Source: Mesorhizobium sp. SARCC-RB16n (GTDB lineage Bacteria > Pseudomonadota > Alphaproteobacteria > Rhizobiales > Rhizobiaceae). From it: DNA of 52,015 nucleotides. Positions 1 through 8,147 of the stretch are shown here, one piece after another (position 1 is the stretch's first letter; each line of letters opens with the position of its first letter). The notes beneath the pieces are model-generated. The model had not been told where the DNA came from. It worked only from the letters and a program-made list of their open reading frames with translations, and did not search any database. The stretch lies in the NCBI RefSeq assembly GCF_008520305.1, contig NZ_ML703260.1, forward strand, positions 165,060-217,074. Reading direction: 5' to 3'. A program made the position numbers and the translations under genes.

Positions 1-1
1 A

Positions 2-33
2 TAGGGGAATAGGGGAATAGGGGAATAGGGGAA
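2..33. repeat. Four-copy 8-bp G-rich tandem repeat
   Basis: The octamer TAGGGGAA is repeated four times without a mismatch. This gives four runs of four G at 4-7, 12-15, 20-23 and 28-31, each separated by AATA, which fits the pattern of a G-quadruplex. The array touches the left edge, so more copies may lie outside. A related array in the opposite orientation lies at 80-106. Confidence 0.85.
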
Positions 34-79
34 GTCTTCAGTAGCAGCAGACACGTTCAAACTGCATCATCAATGCTAC

Positions 80-106
80 TCCCCTACTCCCCTACTCCCC
101 TATCCC
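80..106. repeat. Facing C-rich octamer repeat (TACTCCCC)
   Basis: C runs at 81-84, 89-92, 97-100 and 104-106 are spaced by TACT or TAT, so the minus strand carries a G-rich array much like the one at 2-33. The two arrays face each other across about 45 bp and could pair as an imperfect stem with G-T wobbles, or each fold as a quadruplex on opposite strands. The array runs over the stop codon of the DUF1127 gene at 100-102. Confidence 0.8.
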
Positions 107-342
107 TTCCTATTCCGCTGCCAGCCGATGTCGAGAAGGCCCAGCCGGCCGGTCTCGCGGTCCATGGCGCGGGCGATGTCCTTGCGGGCGGCGCCGATAT
201 CGCACAACTGGCGATCGGACAGATCCTCGACGTTCTCATGGGCAAGATTGACCGCGACCCGGGCCTGCCGCAGCCAATCACGGACAGCCGACAGCCAACC
301 CGGCCGGGCGATATATGCGGGGTGAAGAGCGATGTGAGACAT
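100..342 (-). CDS. DUF1127 domain small protein
   Basis: The protein has 80 residues. Its C-terminal half carries the DUF1127 signature: a helix with the motif LSDRQLCDIGAARKDI near residues 40-55, preceded by a WLRQAR stretch. DUF1127 proteins are short, basic, often stress-induced proteins of alphaproteobacteria; some have been linked to phosphate, carbon or RNA metabolism. The gene starts at ATG 342 and diverges from the LysR gene at 508, leaving a 165-bp shared regulatory region. Its stop codon falls inside the C-rich repeat. The exact role is not visible from the sequence. Confidence 0.8.
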   Translation of the reverse strand: MSHIALHPAYIARPGWLSAVRDWLRQARVAVNLAHENVEDLSDRQLCDIGAARKDIARAMDRETGRLGLLDIGWQRNRKG

Positions 343-507
343 GGTGTGATCCGTATTCTCCGGACATCAAATCCGGTTTGATGGTGTTTTGATGCTGCAA
401 TCATGCCGGATTGAAAAACAAACGGGAAACGAGTAGTTCTTTTCTCATCGTCAAGTTTTATTTGAGGATTGAGGCTCCATGCATTGCTTCGATCGGGCCG
501 TGCGCTG

Positions 508-1440
508 ATGGCAGCCCTCTTGCCGGGAACGCGGGCGCTCAGGACGCTGGAGGCGGCGGCCCGGCACCTCAATTTCACCCGGGCCGCCGACGAGCTCGGC
601 CTGACGCCTGCCGCCGTCAGCCACCAGATCAAGGAAATCGAGGATCAACTCGGCATTGTGCTGTTCACACGCACCAGCCGCACCATCCGGCTGACGGAGG
701 CGGGCACGGTGCTGTACGAGGCGGCGGCCGACACGCTCGACCTGCTTGGCCGGGCGGTGATGCGAGCGCGCAAGTTGGCGCGCGGCACCGAATTCCTGAA
801 GGTGACGCTGGACGCCCAGTTCGCGGCGAAATGGCTGATGCGGCGCGTTGAGAATTTCCGCAAGCAGCGGCCAGGCATCGAACTCAGGTTCGACATCGCC
901 TACGGCTTGCGCGATTTCGATCTCGACGACGTCGATGTCGGCATCCGCTTCGGCGCCGGCAAATATCCGGGGCTCCGCGCGCATCGCCTGTTCGACAACA
1001 TCATCATTCCCGTGTGCAGTCCGGGCCTCCTGGCGTCGGGACCGCCCCTGCGCGAGCCGCGCGACCTGTTCAACCACACGCTTGCCCATATCGAGTGGGC
1101 CCGCCAGGGCGTGACATGGCCGAACTGGCGCATGTGGATGGCGGCGGCCGGCATCAACGATTTCGACGACAGCCGCACCGTCGTCTTCGGCACGTCCACC
1201 GATGCTGTCCAGGCCGCGCTCGACGGCAATGCCGTCGCGCTCGCCGATTTCGCCATGGTGGCAAACGACCTGTCCGAGGGCCGGCTGGTGCGGCCCTTCG
1301 AACTCAGCATCAGGGTTGCGCCGGAATTCGCCTATTTCCTGGTCTATCCCCAGGCAATGGCCGAGGATCCCCGCATCGTCGCCTTTCGCGAATGGATCCT
1401 CGAGGAAGTTGCCAGGACGCGAACGACGGACAAGGTCTGA
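508..1440 (+). CDS. LysR-family transcriptional regulator (GcvA-like)
   Basis: This is a LysR-type DNA-binding regulator of about 310 residues, the usual length. An N-terminal winged helix-turn-helix (about residues 8-66) includes the pattern FTRAADELGLTPAAVSHQIK, and a type-2 periplasmic-binding effector domain follows. The GTRALRTLEAAARHLNF opening and the WPNWRMWM stretch in the effector domain resemble the GcvA/AmpR subgroup. I chose ATG 508 over an in-frame codon at 469 because GcvA-like proteins begin just before this LPGTRALR segment. It faces the DUF1127 gene and may control it. The effector is unknown. Confidence 0.9.
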   Translation: MAALLPGTRALRTLEAAARHLNFTRAADELGLTPAAVSHQIKEIEDQLGIVLFTRTSRTIRLTEAGTVLYEAAADTLDLLGRAVMRARKLARGTEFLKVTLDAQFAAKWLMRRVENFRKQRPGIELRFDIAYGLRDFDLDDVDVGIRFGAGKYPGLRAHRLFDNIIIPVCSPGLLASGPPLREPRDLFNHTLAHIEWARQGVTWPNWRMWMAAAGINDFDDSRTVVFGTSTDAVQAALDGNAVALADFAMVANDLSEGRLVRPFELSIRVAPEFAYFLVYPQAMAEDPRIVAFREWILEEVARTRTTDKV

Positions 1441-1494
1441 TCTCTTGTTTCATTCTGAACGGAAAACCCCGACGCACCTCTCCTGGCTCTGCGC

Positions 1495-2238
1495 TCAGGA
1501 CCGGGCGTTGTGGCCGAAGACCATCCTTGTGTATTTCTTCCACTTCCATTTCAGCTTCTTGTAGAGAAGCGGCTGCTTCTTGCCGGCGACGGAAGTCTGG
1601 AAAGCGCCGTTTTCGCTGCCTTGCTCGACAATCGGCCGCTCGAACCACAGCATCTCAACGCCCAGTTTTTCGTCCATCTGCTCGATCTGGTGGTCGATCA
1701 CGGTGTATATCTTGTGCTGATCGATCCAGGCGCAACGGGCTTCGGCGACCGGACGGGTGATGAGATAGGAATCCGCGCACCTGGCATGCAGTGCCGGGTA
1801 GAGCCTCTGACCCCTGCGCAATTTCCAGCTCGGCGTGTAATAGTTGCTGCCATTGCCGAGATAGATGACGGCCTTGCGCGCCGGATTGCCGAGCTCGGCC
1901 AGCCCTTGCCGGAATTTGGCGACGAAGTCGCGCGCGAGGAAGACGTCATCCTCGAAGACCAGGCAATAGGGCAGGTCGGTTTCGAGGAAGTCGCGCCAGA
2001 TGCCGACATGCTTCAGCGCAAGCGAGACCTGCGCAGGGTGGACAAAATCGGGAGCGACCAATTCAGCACGAATCTCCGGGGTGATATCCGTCCGGTCCCA
2101 GTCCGTGTAAAAGTAGACCGGTACGCCGCGCCGCTCGAACTCACGCACGATGTGCCGGCGCCGGTCGTCATAGCCCTGCTTGACGTGACAAATCCGACTG
2201 AACACCAGGTCGCGTGGAAATCCGGACTCGTCCGCCAT
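1495..2238 (-). CDS. Glycosyltransferase family 25 (LPS-type)
   Basis: The 247-residue protein has the GT25 layout: an N-terminal strand region with R-R-x-x-I, then SLALKHVGIWRDFLE followed by the acidic VFEDDVF motif (about residues 85-105) that binds metal and nucleotide sugar. GT25 enzymes add galactose or similar sugars to lipopolysaccharide core or O-antigen at the inner membrane. The C-terminus is very basic (KLKWKWKKYTR), fitting membrane association. I chose ATG 2238; a TTG two codons upstream is possible. It stands alone, convergent with lysR and 15 bp downstream of the DUF1761 gene. Acceptor and sugar cannot be told. Confidence 0.82.
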   Translation of the reverse strand: MADESGFPRDLVFSRICHVKQGYDDRRRHIVREFERRGVPVYFYTDWDRTDITPEIRAELVAPDFVHPAQVSLALKHVGIWRDFLETDLPYCLVFEDDVFLARDFVAKFRQGLAELGNPARKAVIYLGNGSNYYTPSWKLRRGQRLYPALHARCADSYLITRPVAEARCAWIDQHKIYTVIDHQIEQMDEKLGVEMLWFERPIVEQGSENGAFQTSVAGKKQPLLYKKLKWKWKKYTRMVFGHNARS

Positions 2239-2253
2239 CGTCAACGCACCGTC

Positions 2254-2670
2254 TCAGCTCGCCGCGGCGCCGAACCAGCCGATCACCGCGCCGATGATCA
2301 GCAGCACGCCAAGCCAATGGCCACCGTCAATGAGGGTCAGGTCCCAGCCGAAATTCTCGTAGCGATGGTTGACCGACAGCGTCGTGGCCACGAAACCCAG
2401 CCAAAGCACGAAGCCGAAGATCAGCCCGGCCAGCCAGGTCGGCTCACCACCCGTCATCGCGCCGACGACCAGGGCCATGATGTAGGCCATCAGCAGCTCG
2501 GCGATGAAGGAGATGACGAAGGGCAACGGCGATTTCTTCATCGTCGCCGGATCGAGTTTCGCGGCCTTCAGCCAGGGCTTGCTCAACGCCATGTACCAGG
2601 CGGCACCGAACAGCCATGCGACGACGGCGGCGGCAACCACCGCCACCCAGTTCACTGCTGAAAAATCCAT
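2254..2670 (-). CDS. DUF1761 family membrane protein
   Basis: This 138-residue protein has about four predicted transmembrane helices: an N-terminal one with the FGAAWY motif near residue 22, two in the middle and one at the C-terminus ending near GAVIGWFG. FGxxWY near the first helix and the ALVVGAMTGG region are typical of DUF1761, a family of small inner-membrane proteins of unknown function. A strong Shine-Dalgarno (GAGGGGGAACTC before ATG 2670) supports the start. No partner gene is obvious. Confidence 0.8.
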   Translation of the reverse strand: MDFSAVNWVAVVAAAVVAWLFGAAWYMALSKPWLKAAKLDPATMKKSPLPFVISFIAELLMAYIMALVVGAMTGGEPTWLAGLIFGFVLWLGFVATTLSVNHRYENFGWDLTLIDGGHWLGVLLIIGAVIGWFGAAAS

Positions 2671-2693
2671 GAGTTCCCCCTCTTGTGCGGGTT

Positions 2694-3377
2694 TTATGCA
2701 AACGCCTGTTCGGCGATGGCGTCAAGCAGCCGCCACACGGTCGTACGCTTGACCTCGGCATCCTCGAGCGCCCTCGTCACCGGCACCTGGTAGACACCAA
2801 GCGGCTCCAGCCCCGATCGCGGCAGATAGGACCGGCCGGGATCGCCGACCAGGATGTCGGCGCCACGCCGTTTGAGCGCCGAAAACCACGGCATCAGCCG
2901 GTCGGCGAAGGGCTTGTCGTAGAAGACGTCGCCAGCCAGGATCACATCCCAACCCGCGTCGGTGCCGATACAGTCCGTACCGAGGAATTCGATCCCGACG
3001 CCATTGGCCTCGCTGTTGAGGCGAATCGCAGTGGCGCAGAACGGGTCGATGTCGGCTGCCGTCACGTCCGCGGCACCGGCCTTAGCGGCGGCGATGGCGA
3101 CGAGGCCGGAGCCCGAGGCGAAGTCGAGCACGCGCCTGCCTCGCACCGTGTCGGGATTGTCGATGACATGACGGGCGAGGCCCTGGCCGCCGGCCCAGGC
3201 GAAAGCCCAGAAGGGTGGAGGCAGGCCGATCTCGACCAGTTCGTCCTCCGTCCGCTGCCAGAGATCATGCGCTTCGTCGGCAAGGTGGAGAAGAATCTCA
3301 GGCACATGCGGCGGCGCCATCAGCGCCGTGTTGTCGAGGATGAACTGCCTGGCGCTGTTGGGGGTGAGCGCCGTCAC
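2694..3377 (-). CDS. Class I SAM methyltransferase, ETFB-lysine-methyltransferase-like
   Basis: The 227-residue protein has the Rossmann methyltransferase motif I DFASGSGLVAIAAAKAGA, then the AADIDPF acidic turn and DVILAGDVFYDKPFA after motif II. This arrangement matches the METTL20/ETFB lysine methyltransferase group (nicotinamide-methyltransferase-like fold), which in alphaproteobacteria modifies the electron-transfer flavoprotein beta subunit. I put the start at GTG 3377 because it overlaps the TGA of the upstream EVE gene as GTGA, a classic coupling; a longer reading frame to 3554 would overlap that gene by 181 bp. The substrate assignment is by family only. Confidence 0.8.
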   Translation of the reverse strand: MTALTPNSARQFILDNTALMAPPHVPEILLHLADEAHDLWQRTEDELVEIGLPPPFWAFAWAGGQGLARHVIDNPDTVRGRRVLDFASGSGLVAIAAAKAGAADVTAADIDPFCATAIRLNSEANGVGIEFLGTDCIGTDAGWDVILAGDVFYDKPFADRLMPWFSALKRRGADILVGDPGRSYLPRSGLEPLGVYQVPVTRALEDAEVKRTTVWRLLDAIAEQAFA

Positions 3378-3799
3378 GGAGCAGGCGTCAGGCCGCCCAT
3401 ACGGCAGACTTCCTTCCATTCGGCCGGGGTCACCGGCTGCACGGAAAGCCGTCCGAGCCGCACCAGCGCCATCTCGGCAAGTTTTGGATTGGCCTTGACT
3501 TCTTCCAGCGTCGGCGGGTTCGGCACGTCCCTGACGGCGCGGACGTCGACGCACTCCCAGCGCGGGTCATCCGACGTGGTGTCGGGATGGGCCAGCGCGC
3601 AGACCTCGGCGATGCCGACCACGTTCAGCCCCTCGTTGGAATGATAGAAGAAGCCGAGATCGCCGATCTGCATGGCCTTCATGTTGTTGCGGGCGGCGTA
3701 ATTGCGCACGCCGTCCCATTGGGTGCCGGCCTTGCCCTTGGCCTTCAGCGCCTCGAAGGAGAAAACCGAGGGTTCGGATTTGAACAGCCAGTAGTTCAT
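3374..3799 (-). CDS. EVE domain protein
   Basis: The 141-residue protein is a single EVE domain: it opens with NYWLFKSEPSVFSFE, continues with the QWDGVRNYAARN motif and has FFYHSNEG near residue 52, all hallmarks of the thymocyte-nuclear-protein/EVE family. EVE domains share the PUA-like fold and bind modified bases in DNA or RNA. The length is normal for a stand-alone EVE protein. A strong ribosome site (GGAGGAG before ATG 3799) supports the start. The 4-bp overlap with the methyltransferase gene downstream implies co-translation, though ETFB-type methyltransferases act on protein, so the link may only be positional. Confidence 0.9.
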   Translation of the reverse strand: MNYWLFKSEPSVFSFEALKAKGKAGTQWDGVRNYAARNNMKAMQIGDLGFFYHSNEGLNVVGIAEVCALAHPDTTSDDPRWECVDVRAVRDVPNPPTLEEVKANPKLAEMALVRLGRLSVQPVTPAEWKEVCRMGGLTPAP

Positions 3800-3841
3800 T
3801 TTTTCTCCTCCTTGCGGCCCAGTCGTCGCGGACGCCCGGAA

Positions 3842-4138
3842 TTAACTAGCCGCCGGCTTGTTGAACGTCCAGTTCCACGGGCGGATTTCGACGCTTTCAA
3901 ACAGTCCGGCCTTGGCGTAGGGGTCGGCGGCCGACAAAGCCTGCGCGCCCGCCAAATCCGGCGCCTCGACGACCACGAGGCTGCCGTTGGGCTTGCCGTC
4001 GGCGTCGAGGAACGGACCGGCAAAGGCCAATTTCTTGTCGCCGTTCAGCCCTTCGAGAAAGGCGACGTGCTCGGGCCGTGCGTCGAGGCGCACCTGCAGG
4101 TTCCCCAGCTTGTCCTTGCAAATCAGAGCAAACAGCAT
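3842..4138 (-). CDS. YciI-like protein
   Basis: This 98-residue protein has the YciI ferredoxin-like fold pattern: MLFALICKDK at the N-terminus, RPEHVAFLEGL with the conserved histidine, AGPFLDADGKPNGSLVVVEA in the middle, and ADPYAKAGLFESVEIRPW near the C-terminus. YciI proteins are small cytosolic proteins with a His-Asp pair; some have weak dehydrochlorinase-like activity but most are uncharacterised. A GGAG site lies 7 nt before ATG 4138. It follows gpsA by 36 bp on the same strand and is probably in the tsaD-gpsA transcript, as in many rhizobia. Confidence 0.9.
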   Translation of the reverse strand: MLFALICKDKLGNLQVRLDARPEHVAFLEGLNGDKKLAFAGPFLDADGKPNGSLVVVEAPDLAGAQALSAADPYAKAGLFESVEIRPWNWTFNKPAAS

Positions 4139-4174
4139 GGCTTTTCTCCTGGGTGGTTGATGAGAGTGTGGGGA

Positions 4175-5206
4175 TCAATCGTTGGTTTCGGTCTTCAGCG
4201 GCCGCGTCATCAGGGCCGTCACGGCCTGGCCGATGGTGATGGTGCCGTCCAGTATGGCGGCCACGGCGGCGATGATCGGCGCATCGATGTTGCGCTCGGC
4301 GGCGATGCGCGCGGCGATTGCCGCGGTCGGCACGCCCTCGGCCAGCGGTAGCCCGGAAAGCGCCTTGCCTTGCCCGAGCGCCAGCCCATAGGCGAAATTG
4401 CGTGACTGCGCCGACGAGCAGGTGAGCAGCAGGTCGCCGAGGCCGGAGAGCCCCATGAGCGTCTCGGGTCTGGCGCCGAAGGCGGCACCGATGCGGCGCA
4501 GTTCGACGAAGCCGCGCGTGACCATGGCGGCCTGGGCGCTGGCGCCGAGGCCGGCCCCGGTGACCGCGCCGGCGGCGATGGCGAAGACGTTCTTCAAGGC
4601 GCCGCCGATCTCGACGCCGATCAGATCGTTGCTCGAATAGCAGCGCAGATTCCCAGCCGAAAAACGGGCGGCAAGGTTGGCCGCAAGCGCCTCGTCGCCG
4701 GCAGCCACCACGACCGCCGTCGGCAGGCCGCGGGCGACATCGCTGGCGAAGCTCGGCCCGGACAAGGCGGCGACGGGGTTTAGCGGCAGGATCTCCTCGA
4801 CGATTGCCGACAGCAAGGCGCCGGTGTCGCGCTCGATGCCCTTGGCGCAGAGCACGAGCGGAATGCCGTCCGGCATATGATCCTTCGCGGCCGCCAGCGT
4901 CGCGCGCAACGCTTGCGCCGGCGTCACCGCCAGCACGCAATCGGCCCCAGTGAGCGCTGCCTCGATGTCGCTCGTCGCCTCGATGCCGGGCGCGATGGCG
5001 ATGCCTGGGAGGTAGCGTGGGTTCTGGCCTTGGGCAATCGAGGCGACGGTTTGCGGGTCGCGCGCGAGCAGCCGCACCGAATGCCCGGCGCGCAGCATGG
5101 CCAGCGCCAGCGCCGTGCCCCAGGCGCCGCCGCCGAGCACGGCGACACGCCAGCCGCTTTTGCCTGAACTGCTTGTGCCTTCGCTCTTCGTGGCTCGATC
5201 GGTCAT
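4175..5206 (-). CDS. gpsA: Glycerol-3-phosphate dehydrogenase [NAD(P)+]
   Basis: The enzyme reduces dihydroxyacetone phosphate to sn-glycerol 3-phosphate for phospholipid synthesis in the cytosol. The 343-residue sequence has the [10 protein letters not shown] nucleotide-binding loop (residues 25-34), the LSGPSFA motif, the [15 protein letters not shown] active-site lysine segment and [13 protein letters not shown], all diagnostic of GpsA. The length is slightly above the usual 330 because of a Ser/Gly-rich N-terminal lead of about 18 residues. The start ATG 5206 overlaps the stop of tsaD as ATGA, so the two are translationally coupled, a common alphaproteobacterial order. Confidence 0.97.
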   Translation of the reverse strand: MTDRATKSEGTSSSGKSGWRVAVLGGGAWGTALALAMLRAGHSVRLLARDPQTVASIAQGQNPRYLPGIAIAPGIEATSDIEAALTGADCVLAVTPAQALRATLAAAKDHMPDGIPLVLCAKGIERDTGALLSAIVEEILPLNPVAALSGPSFASDVARGLPTAVVVAAGDEALAANLAARFSAGNLRCYSSNDLIGVEIGGALKNVFAIAAGAVTGAGLGASAQAAMVTRGFVELRRIGAAFGARPETLMGLSGLGDLLLTCSSAQSRNFAYGLALGQGKALSGLPLAEGVPTAAIAARIAAERNIDAPIIAAVAAILDGTITIGQAVTALMTRPLKTETND

Positions 5207-6291
5207 GCCTTGGCTCCGCGCCGGCCTGAGCCGACCATTGGCGTCGAGATGCTGTCCAGCGGCCAGCGCGAGCGCGGCACGAAATCGAAGCCGTTCTCTT
5301 GCGCCATGCCCTCGCGCAGGCGCTCGATACCGGCCCAGGCGATCATCGCGGCATTGTCGGTGCACAGTTTCAGCGGCGGCGCGACGAAGGTGAAACCGGC
5401 GTCAGTGCAGAGCCGCTCCAGCGTCGCCTTGATGACGCGGTTGGCGGCGACGCCGCCGGCGACGACCAGCGCGGGCTTCTTCGTGCCGGGAAATGTTTGG
5501 CTGAATCGTGCGAGCGCGCGAGAAACGCGGTCGGCCAGCGCATCGGCGACCGCCGCCTGGAACGAGGCGCAGATGTCGGCAACATCCTGATCGCTCAAGG
5601 GCTCGATCGCGGTCGCCGCCTGGCGCACGGCGGTCTTCAAACCGGAAAAGGAAAAATCGGGCTGGGCCGAGCCCTTCATCGGCCGCGGGAAGGCAAAGCG
5701 CGATGCATTGCCCGACAGCGCCGCCTTCTCGACATTGGGCCCGCCGGGATAGGGCAGGCCGAGCATCTTGGCGGTCTTGTCGAAGGCTTCGCCGAGCGCG
5801 TCGTCGATGGTGGTGGCCCAGCGCTGGTAATCGCCGACACCGCGCACGGCGACGATCTGCGTGTGGCCGCCGGAGACCAGCAGCAAGAGATAGGGAAATT
5901 CGACTCCGTCGGTCAGCCGCGCCGTCAAGGCGTGGCCTTCGAGGTGGTTAACGGCGATCAGCGGCTTGCCGGCGGCCGCCGCGATCGCCTTGGCGGTCAT
6001 CAGTCCGACGATCAGCCCACCGACGAGGCCCGGCCCGGCGGTGGCGGCGATGGCGTCGATATCGGCCAGCGCCACGCCCGAATCGGCGAGCGCAGCCTCA
6101 ACGATGCCATCCAGCGCCTCGACATGGGCGCGCGCGGCGATCTCGGGCACGACACCGCCGAAGGCGGCATGTTCCTCGATCTGGGAGAGCACGATGTTGG
6201 ACAGGATTTTCGGCGCGGCATCGCCCTCCAGCGCCACGACGCTGGCGGCGGTCTCGTCGCAACTCGTCTCAATGCCCAGAACGCGGATCAA
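5203..6291 (-). CDS. tsaD: tRNA N6-threonylcarbamoyladenosine transferase TsaD
   Basis: TsaD transfers the threonylcarbamoyl group to A37 of ANN-decoding tRNAs with TsaB and TsaE in the cytosol. The 362-residue protein shows the ASKHA-fold opening [15 protein letters not shown], the metal-binding VNHLEGH pair (His116 and His120), the SGGHTQIV loop, and the C-terminal [13 protein letters not shown] and [12 protein letters not shown] motifs. The start is a TTG at 6291, since no in-frame ATG lies close by; the ribosome site is weak. It diverges from hemC across 100 bp, an arrangement seen widely in Rhizobiales. Confidence 0.97.
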   Translation of the reverse strand: MIRVLGIETSCDETAASVVALEGDAAPKILSNIVLSQIEEHAAFGGVVPEIAARAHVEALDGIVEAALADSGVALADIDAIAATAGPGLVGGLIVGLMTAKAIAAAAGKPLIAVNHLEGHALTARLTDGVEFPYLLLLVSGGHTQIVAVRGVGDYQRWATTIDDALGEAFDKTAKMLGLPYPGGPNVEKAALSGNASRFAFPRPMKGSAQPDFSFSGLKTAVRQAATAIEPLSDQDVADICASFQAAVADALADRVSRALARFSQTFPGTKKPALVVAGGVAANRVIKATLERLCTDAGFTFVAPPLKLCTDNAAMIAWAGIERLREGMAQENGFDFVPRSRWPLDSISTPMVGSGRRGAKA

Positions 6292-6391
6292 TTCGTCGCC
6301 ATCTCCAGAGATTGTATGTCAAGGCGTTCCTCGCTAGGAGAGTGCCCGGAAACGCAAAGCCAGCCGGGGGGGTTATCACGGACCGCGCGCC

Positions 6392-7318
6392 ATGCAAACA
6401 ACCTTGAAAATCGGAACACGCGGCAGCCCGCTGGCATTGGCGCAGGCGCATGAAACACAGGCGCGGCTGACGGCCGCGCATGGCATGCCGGCGGAGGCAT
6501 TCGAGGTCGTCGTCATCTCGACCAGTGGCGACCGTATCCAGGACCGGCCACTGTCGGAAGCCGGCGGCAAGGGCCTGTTCACCAAGGAAATCGAGGAAGC
6601 GCTGCTCGACGGGCGTATCGACATCGCCGTGCATTCGTCGAAGGACATGCCGACGCAATTGCCCGACGGCCTTGAGCTCTCCGCCTTCCTGCCGCGCGAG
6701 GACGCGCGCGACGCCTTTGTCGGCAGGGCGGCAAAGACGATCGCGGAACTGCCCAAAGGGGCAAAGGTCGGCTCCTCATCGCTGCGGCGGCAGGCACTGA
6801 TCCGCCGCATGCGGCCGGATCTCGACGTGGTGATGTTCCGCGGCAACGTGCAGACACGGCTGCGCAAGCTCGACGAAGGCGTCGCCGCCGGCACCATCCT
6901 GGCCTATGCCGGGCTGAAGCGGCTGGGCCTGGAGCATGTTGCCACCGATCTGATGCCGCTCGACATCTTCCCGCCGGCGCCAGGCCAGGGGGCGATCGGC
7001 ATCGAGACCCGTATCGGCAATCGTGACGTAGAGAAGATGCTGGTGGCGATCCACGATGTGGCGACCGGGCAGGCGCTCGCCTGCGAGCGCGCCTTCCTGG
7101 CGGCGCTCGACGGCTCCTGCCGCACGCCGATCGCCGGCTATGCCGCGATCGAGGACGGAAAGCTCTCTTTCGCCGGGCTGATTATCTCGCCCGACGGCAA
7201 GCAGTCACACACGGTCGAACTGCAAGGGCCGGCACACGATGCCGCCCGCATCGGCGCGGACGCCGCGGGGATGGTTCGCGCCAAGGCCGGTGAAAATTTC
7301 TTCGACGGCTGGGCCTGA
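6392..7318 (+). CDS. hemC: Porphobilinogen deaminase (hydroxymethylbilane synthase)
   Basis: The enzyme joins four porphobilinogens into hydroxymethylbilane in heme synthesis. The 308-residue protein has the [10 protein letters not shown] opening, the HSSKDMPT motif with catalytic Asp85, the arginine-rich [16 protein letters not shown] substrate clamp, and Cys243 in [12 protein letters not shown], which holds the dipyrromethane cofactor. It starts at ATG 6392 and ends 2 bp before hemD. It heads a hemC-hemD-mitofilin-hemY operon. Confidence 0.98.
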   Translation: MQTTLKIGTRGSPLALAQAHETQARLTAAHGMPAEAFEVVVISTSGDRIQDRPLSEAGGKGLFTKEIEEALLDGRIDIAVHSSKDMPTQLPDGLELSAFLPREDARDAFVGRAAKTIAELPKGAKVGSSSLRRQALIRRMRPDLDVVMFRGNVQTRLRKLDEGVAAGTILAYAGLKRLGLEHVATDLMPLDIFPPAPGQGAIGIETRIGNRDVEKMLVAIHDVATGQALACERAFLAALDGSCRTPIAGYAAIEDGKLSFAGLIISPDGKQSHTVELQGPAHDAARIGADAAGMVRAKAGENFFDGWA

Positions 7319-7320
7319 AA

Positions 7321-8037
7321 ATGCTCCGTGTCCTGGTCACCAGACCGGAACCGGGTGCGTCGCGCACGGCGCGAAAGCTGGAGGAGATGGGTTTTGAGCC
7401 TCTTCTCCTGCCCTTGACGGAGACGATGGCATTGCCGGTCGATGCCAAGGCAGTTCCGGACGACGTGGCAGCTGTTGCCATCACCAGCGCCAATGCCGTG
7501 CGCCATGCTCCTGGAGATCTGGTAGCGGCGCTTTCCCATCTGCCTTGCCATGCTGTCGGCAAGAGGACCGCAGAGGCCGCGCGCAAAGCCGGTTTTCTGT
7601 CGGTGAGCGAGGGCCCCGGCGATGCCGAGGCGCTGGCCGAGGGCATGGCGATCGCGTTTTCCGGTAAAACGATCATCTATCTCTGTGGGCGCGTACGGTT
7701 TCCCGCCTTCGAACAGAAGCTGGAAGCAGCTCATGTCCATGTCCATGCCGTCGAGACTTACGACACGCTTGCAGTGAGCTATTCGGACGAAGCGATCCTT
7801 CCGCTGATATCGGGCCAAGCCGTCGATGCGGTGCTGCTCTATTCGGCCAAGGCGGCTGCCGCGATGCGGGTCCTGGCCAGCCGACCTGCCATGCAAAAGG
7901 CCTTTGAAAAGACGCAGGTTTTTGTCCTTTCCGCGCGCATCGCCACCGCCTTCGGCGCCAGCGCCGGCAAAGCAATCCGCGTCGCCGCACGACCCGACGA
8001 GGAGGCGCTGCTGGCGCTTTTGCCGGTGCTGCCCTGA
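7321..8037 (+). CDS. hemD: Uroporphyrinogen-III synthase
   Basis: HemD closes hydroxymethylbilane to uroporphyrinogen III with inversion of ring D. The family is divergent in sequence. Here the 238 residues open with VLVTRPEPGASRTARKLEEMGFEP, followed by FEPLLLPLTE, ITSANAV near residue 57, VGKRTAEAARKAGF, and ILPLISGQAVDAVLLYSAKAAA, which match the bilobal HemD fold. Its start lies 2 bp after the hemC stop, supporting the call. A weak inverted repeat (CATCAC/GTGATG at 8045-8077) lies just downstream. Confidence 0.93.
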   Translation: MLRVLVTRPEPGASRTARKLEEMGFEPLLLPLTETMALPVDAKAVPDDVAAVAITSANAVRHAPGDLVAALSHLPCHAVGKRTAEAARKAGFLSVSEGPGDAEALAEGMAIAFSGKTIIYLCGRVRFPAFEQKLEAAHVHVHAVETYDTLAVSYSDEAILPLISGQAVDAVLLYSAKAAAAMRVLASRPAMQKAFEKTQVFVLSARIATAFGASAGKAIRVAARPDEEALLALLPVLP

Positions 8038-8147
8038 GCCGCGTCATCACACCGCCCCTTTTCACCGCTTGGTGATGTGCTAGACCCTTTCTGAACCATC
8101 ACGCGCCGCCAGGCGTTGAGACGAAGCGAATTTTGCGGAGCCCATGC

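Noticed and set aside
5299-6453. Long plus-strand open frame opposite tsaD
   Set aside because: It is the antisense of tsaD in high-GC DNA; the peptide is Arg/Gly-rich with no family motifs, while the minus frame has clear TsaD motifs.
8045-8077. CATCAC/GTGATG inverted repeat between hemD and the mitofilin gene as an attenuator
   Set aside because: The arms are short and far apart, and nothing else supports a control element.
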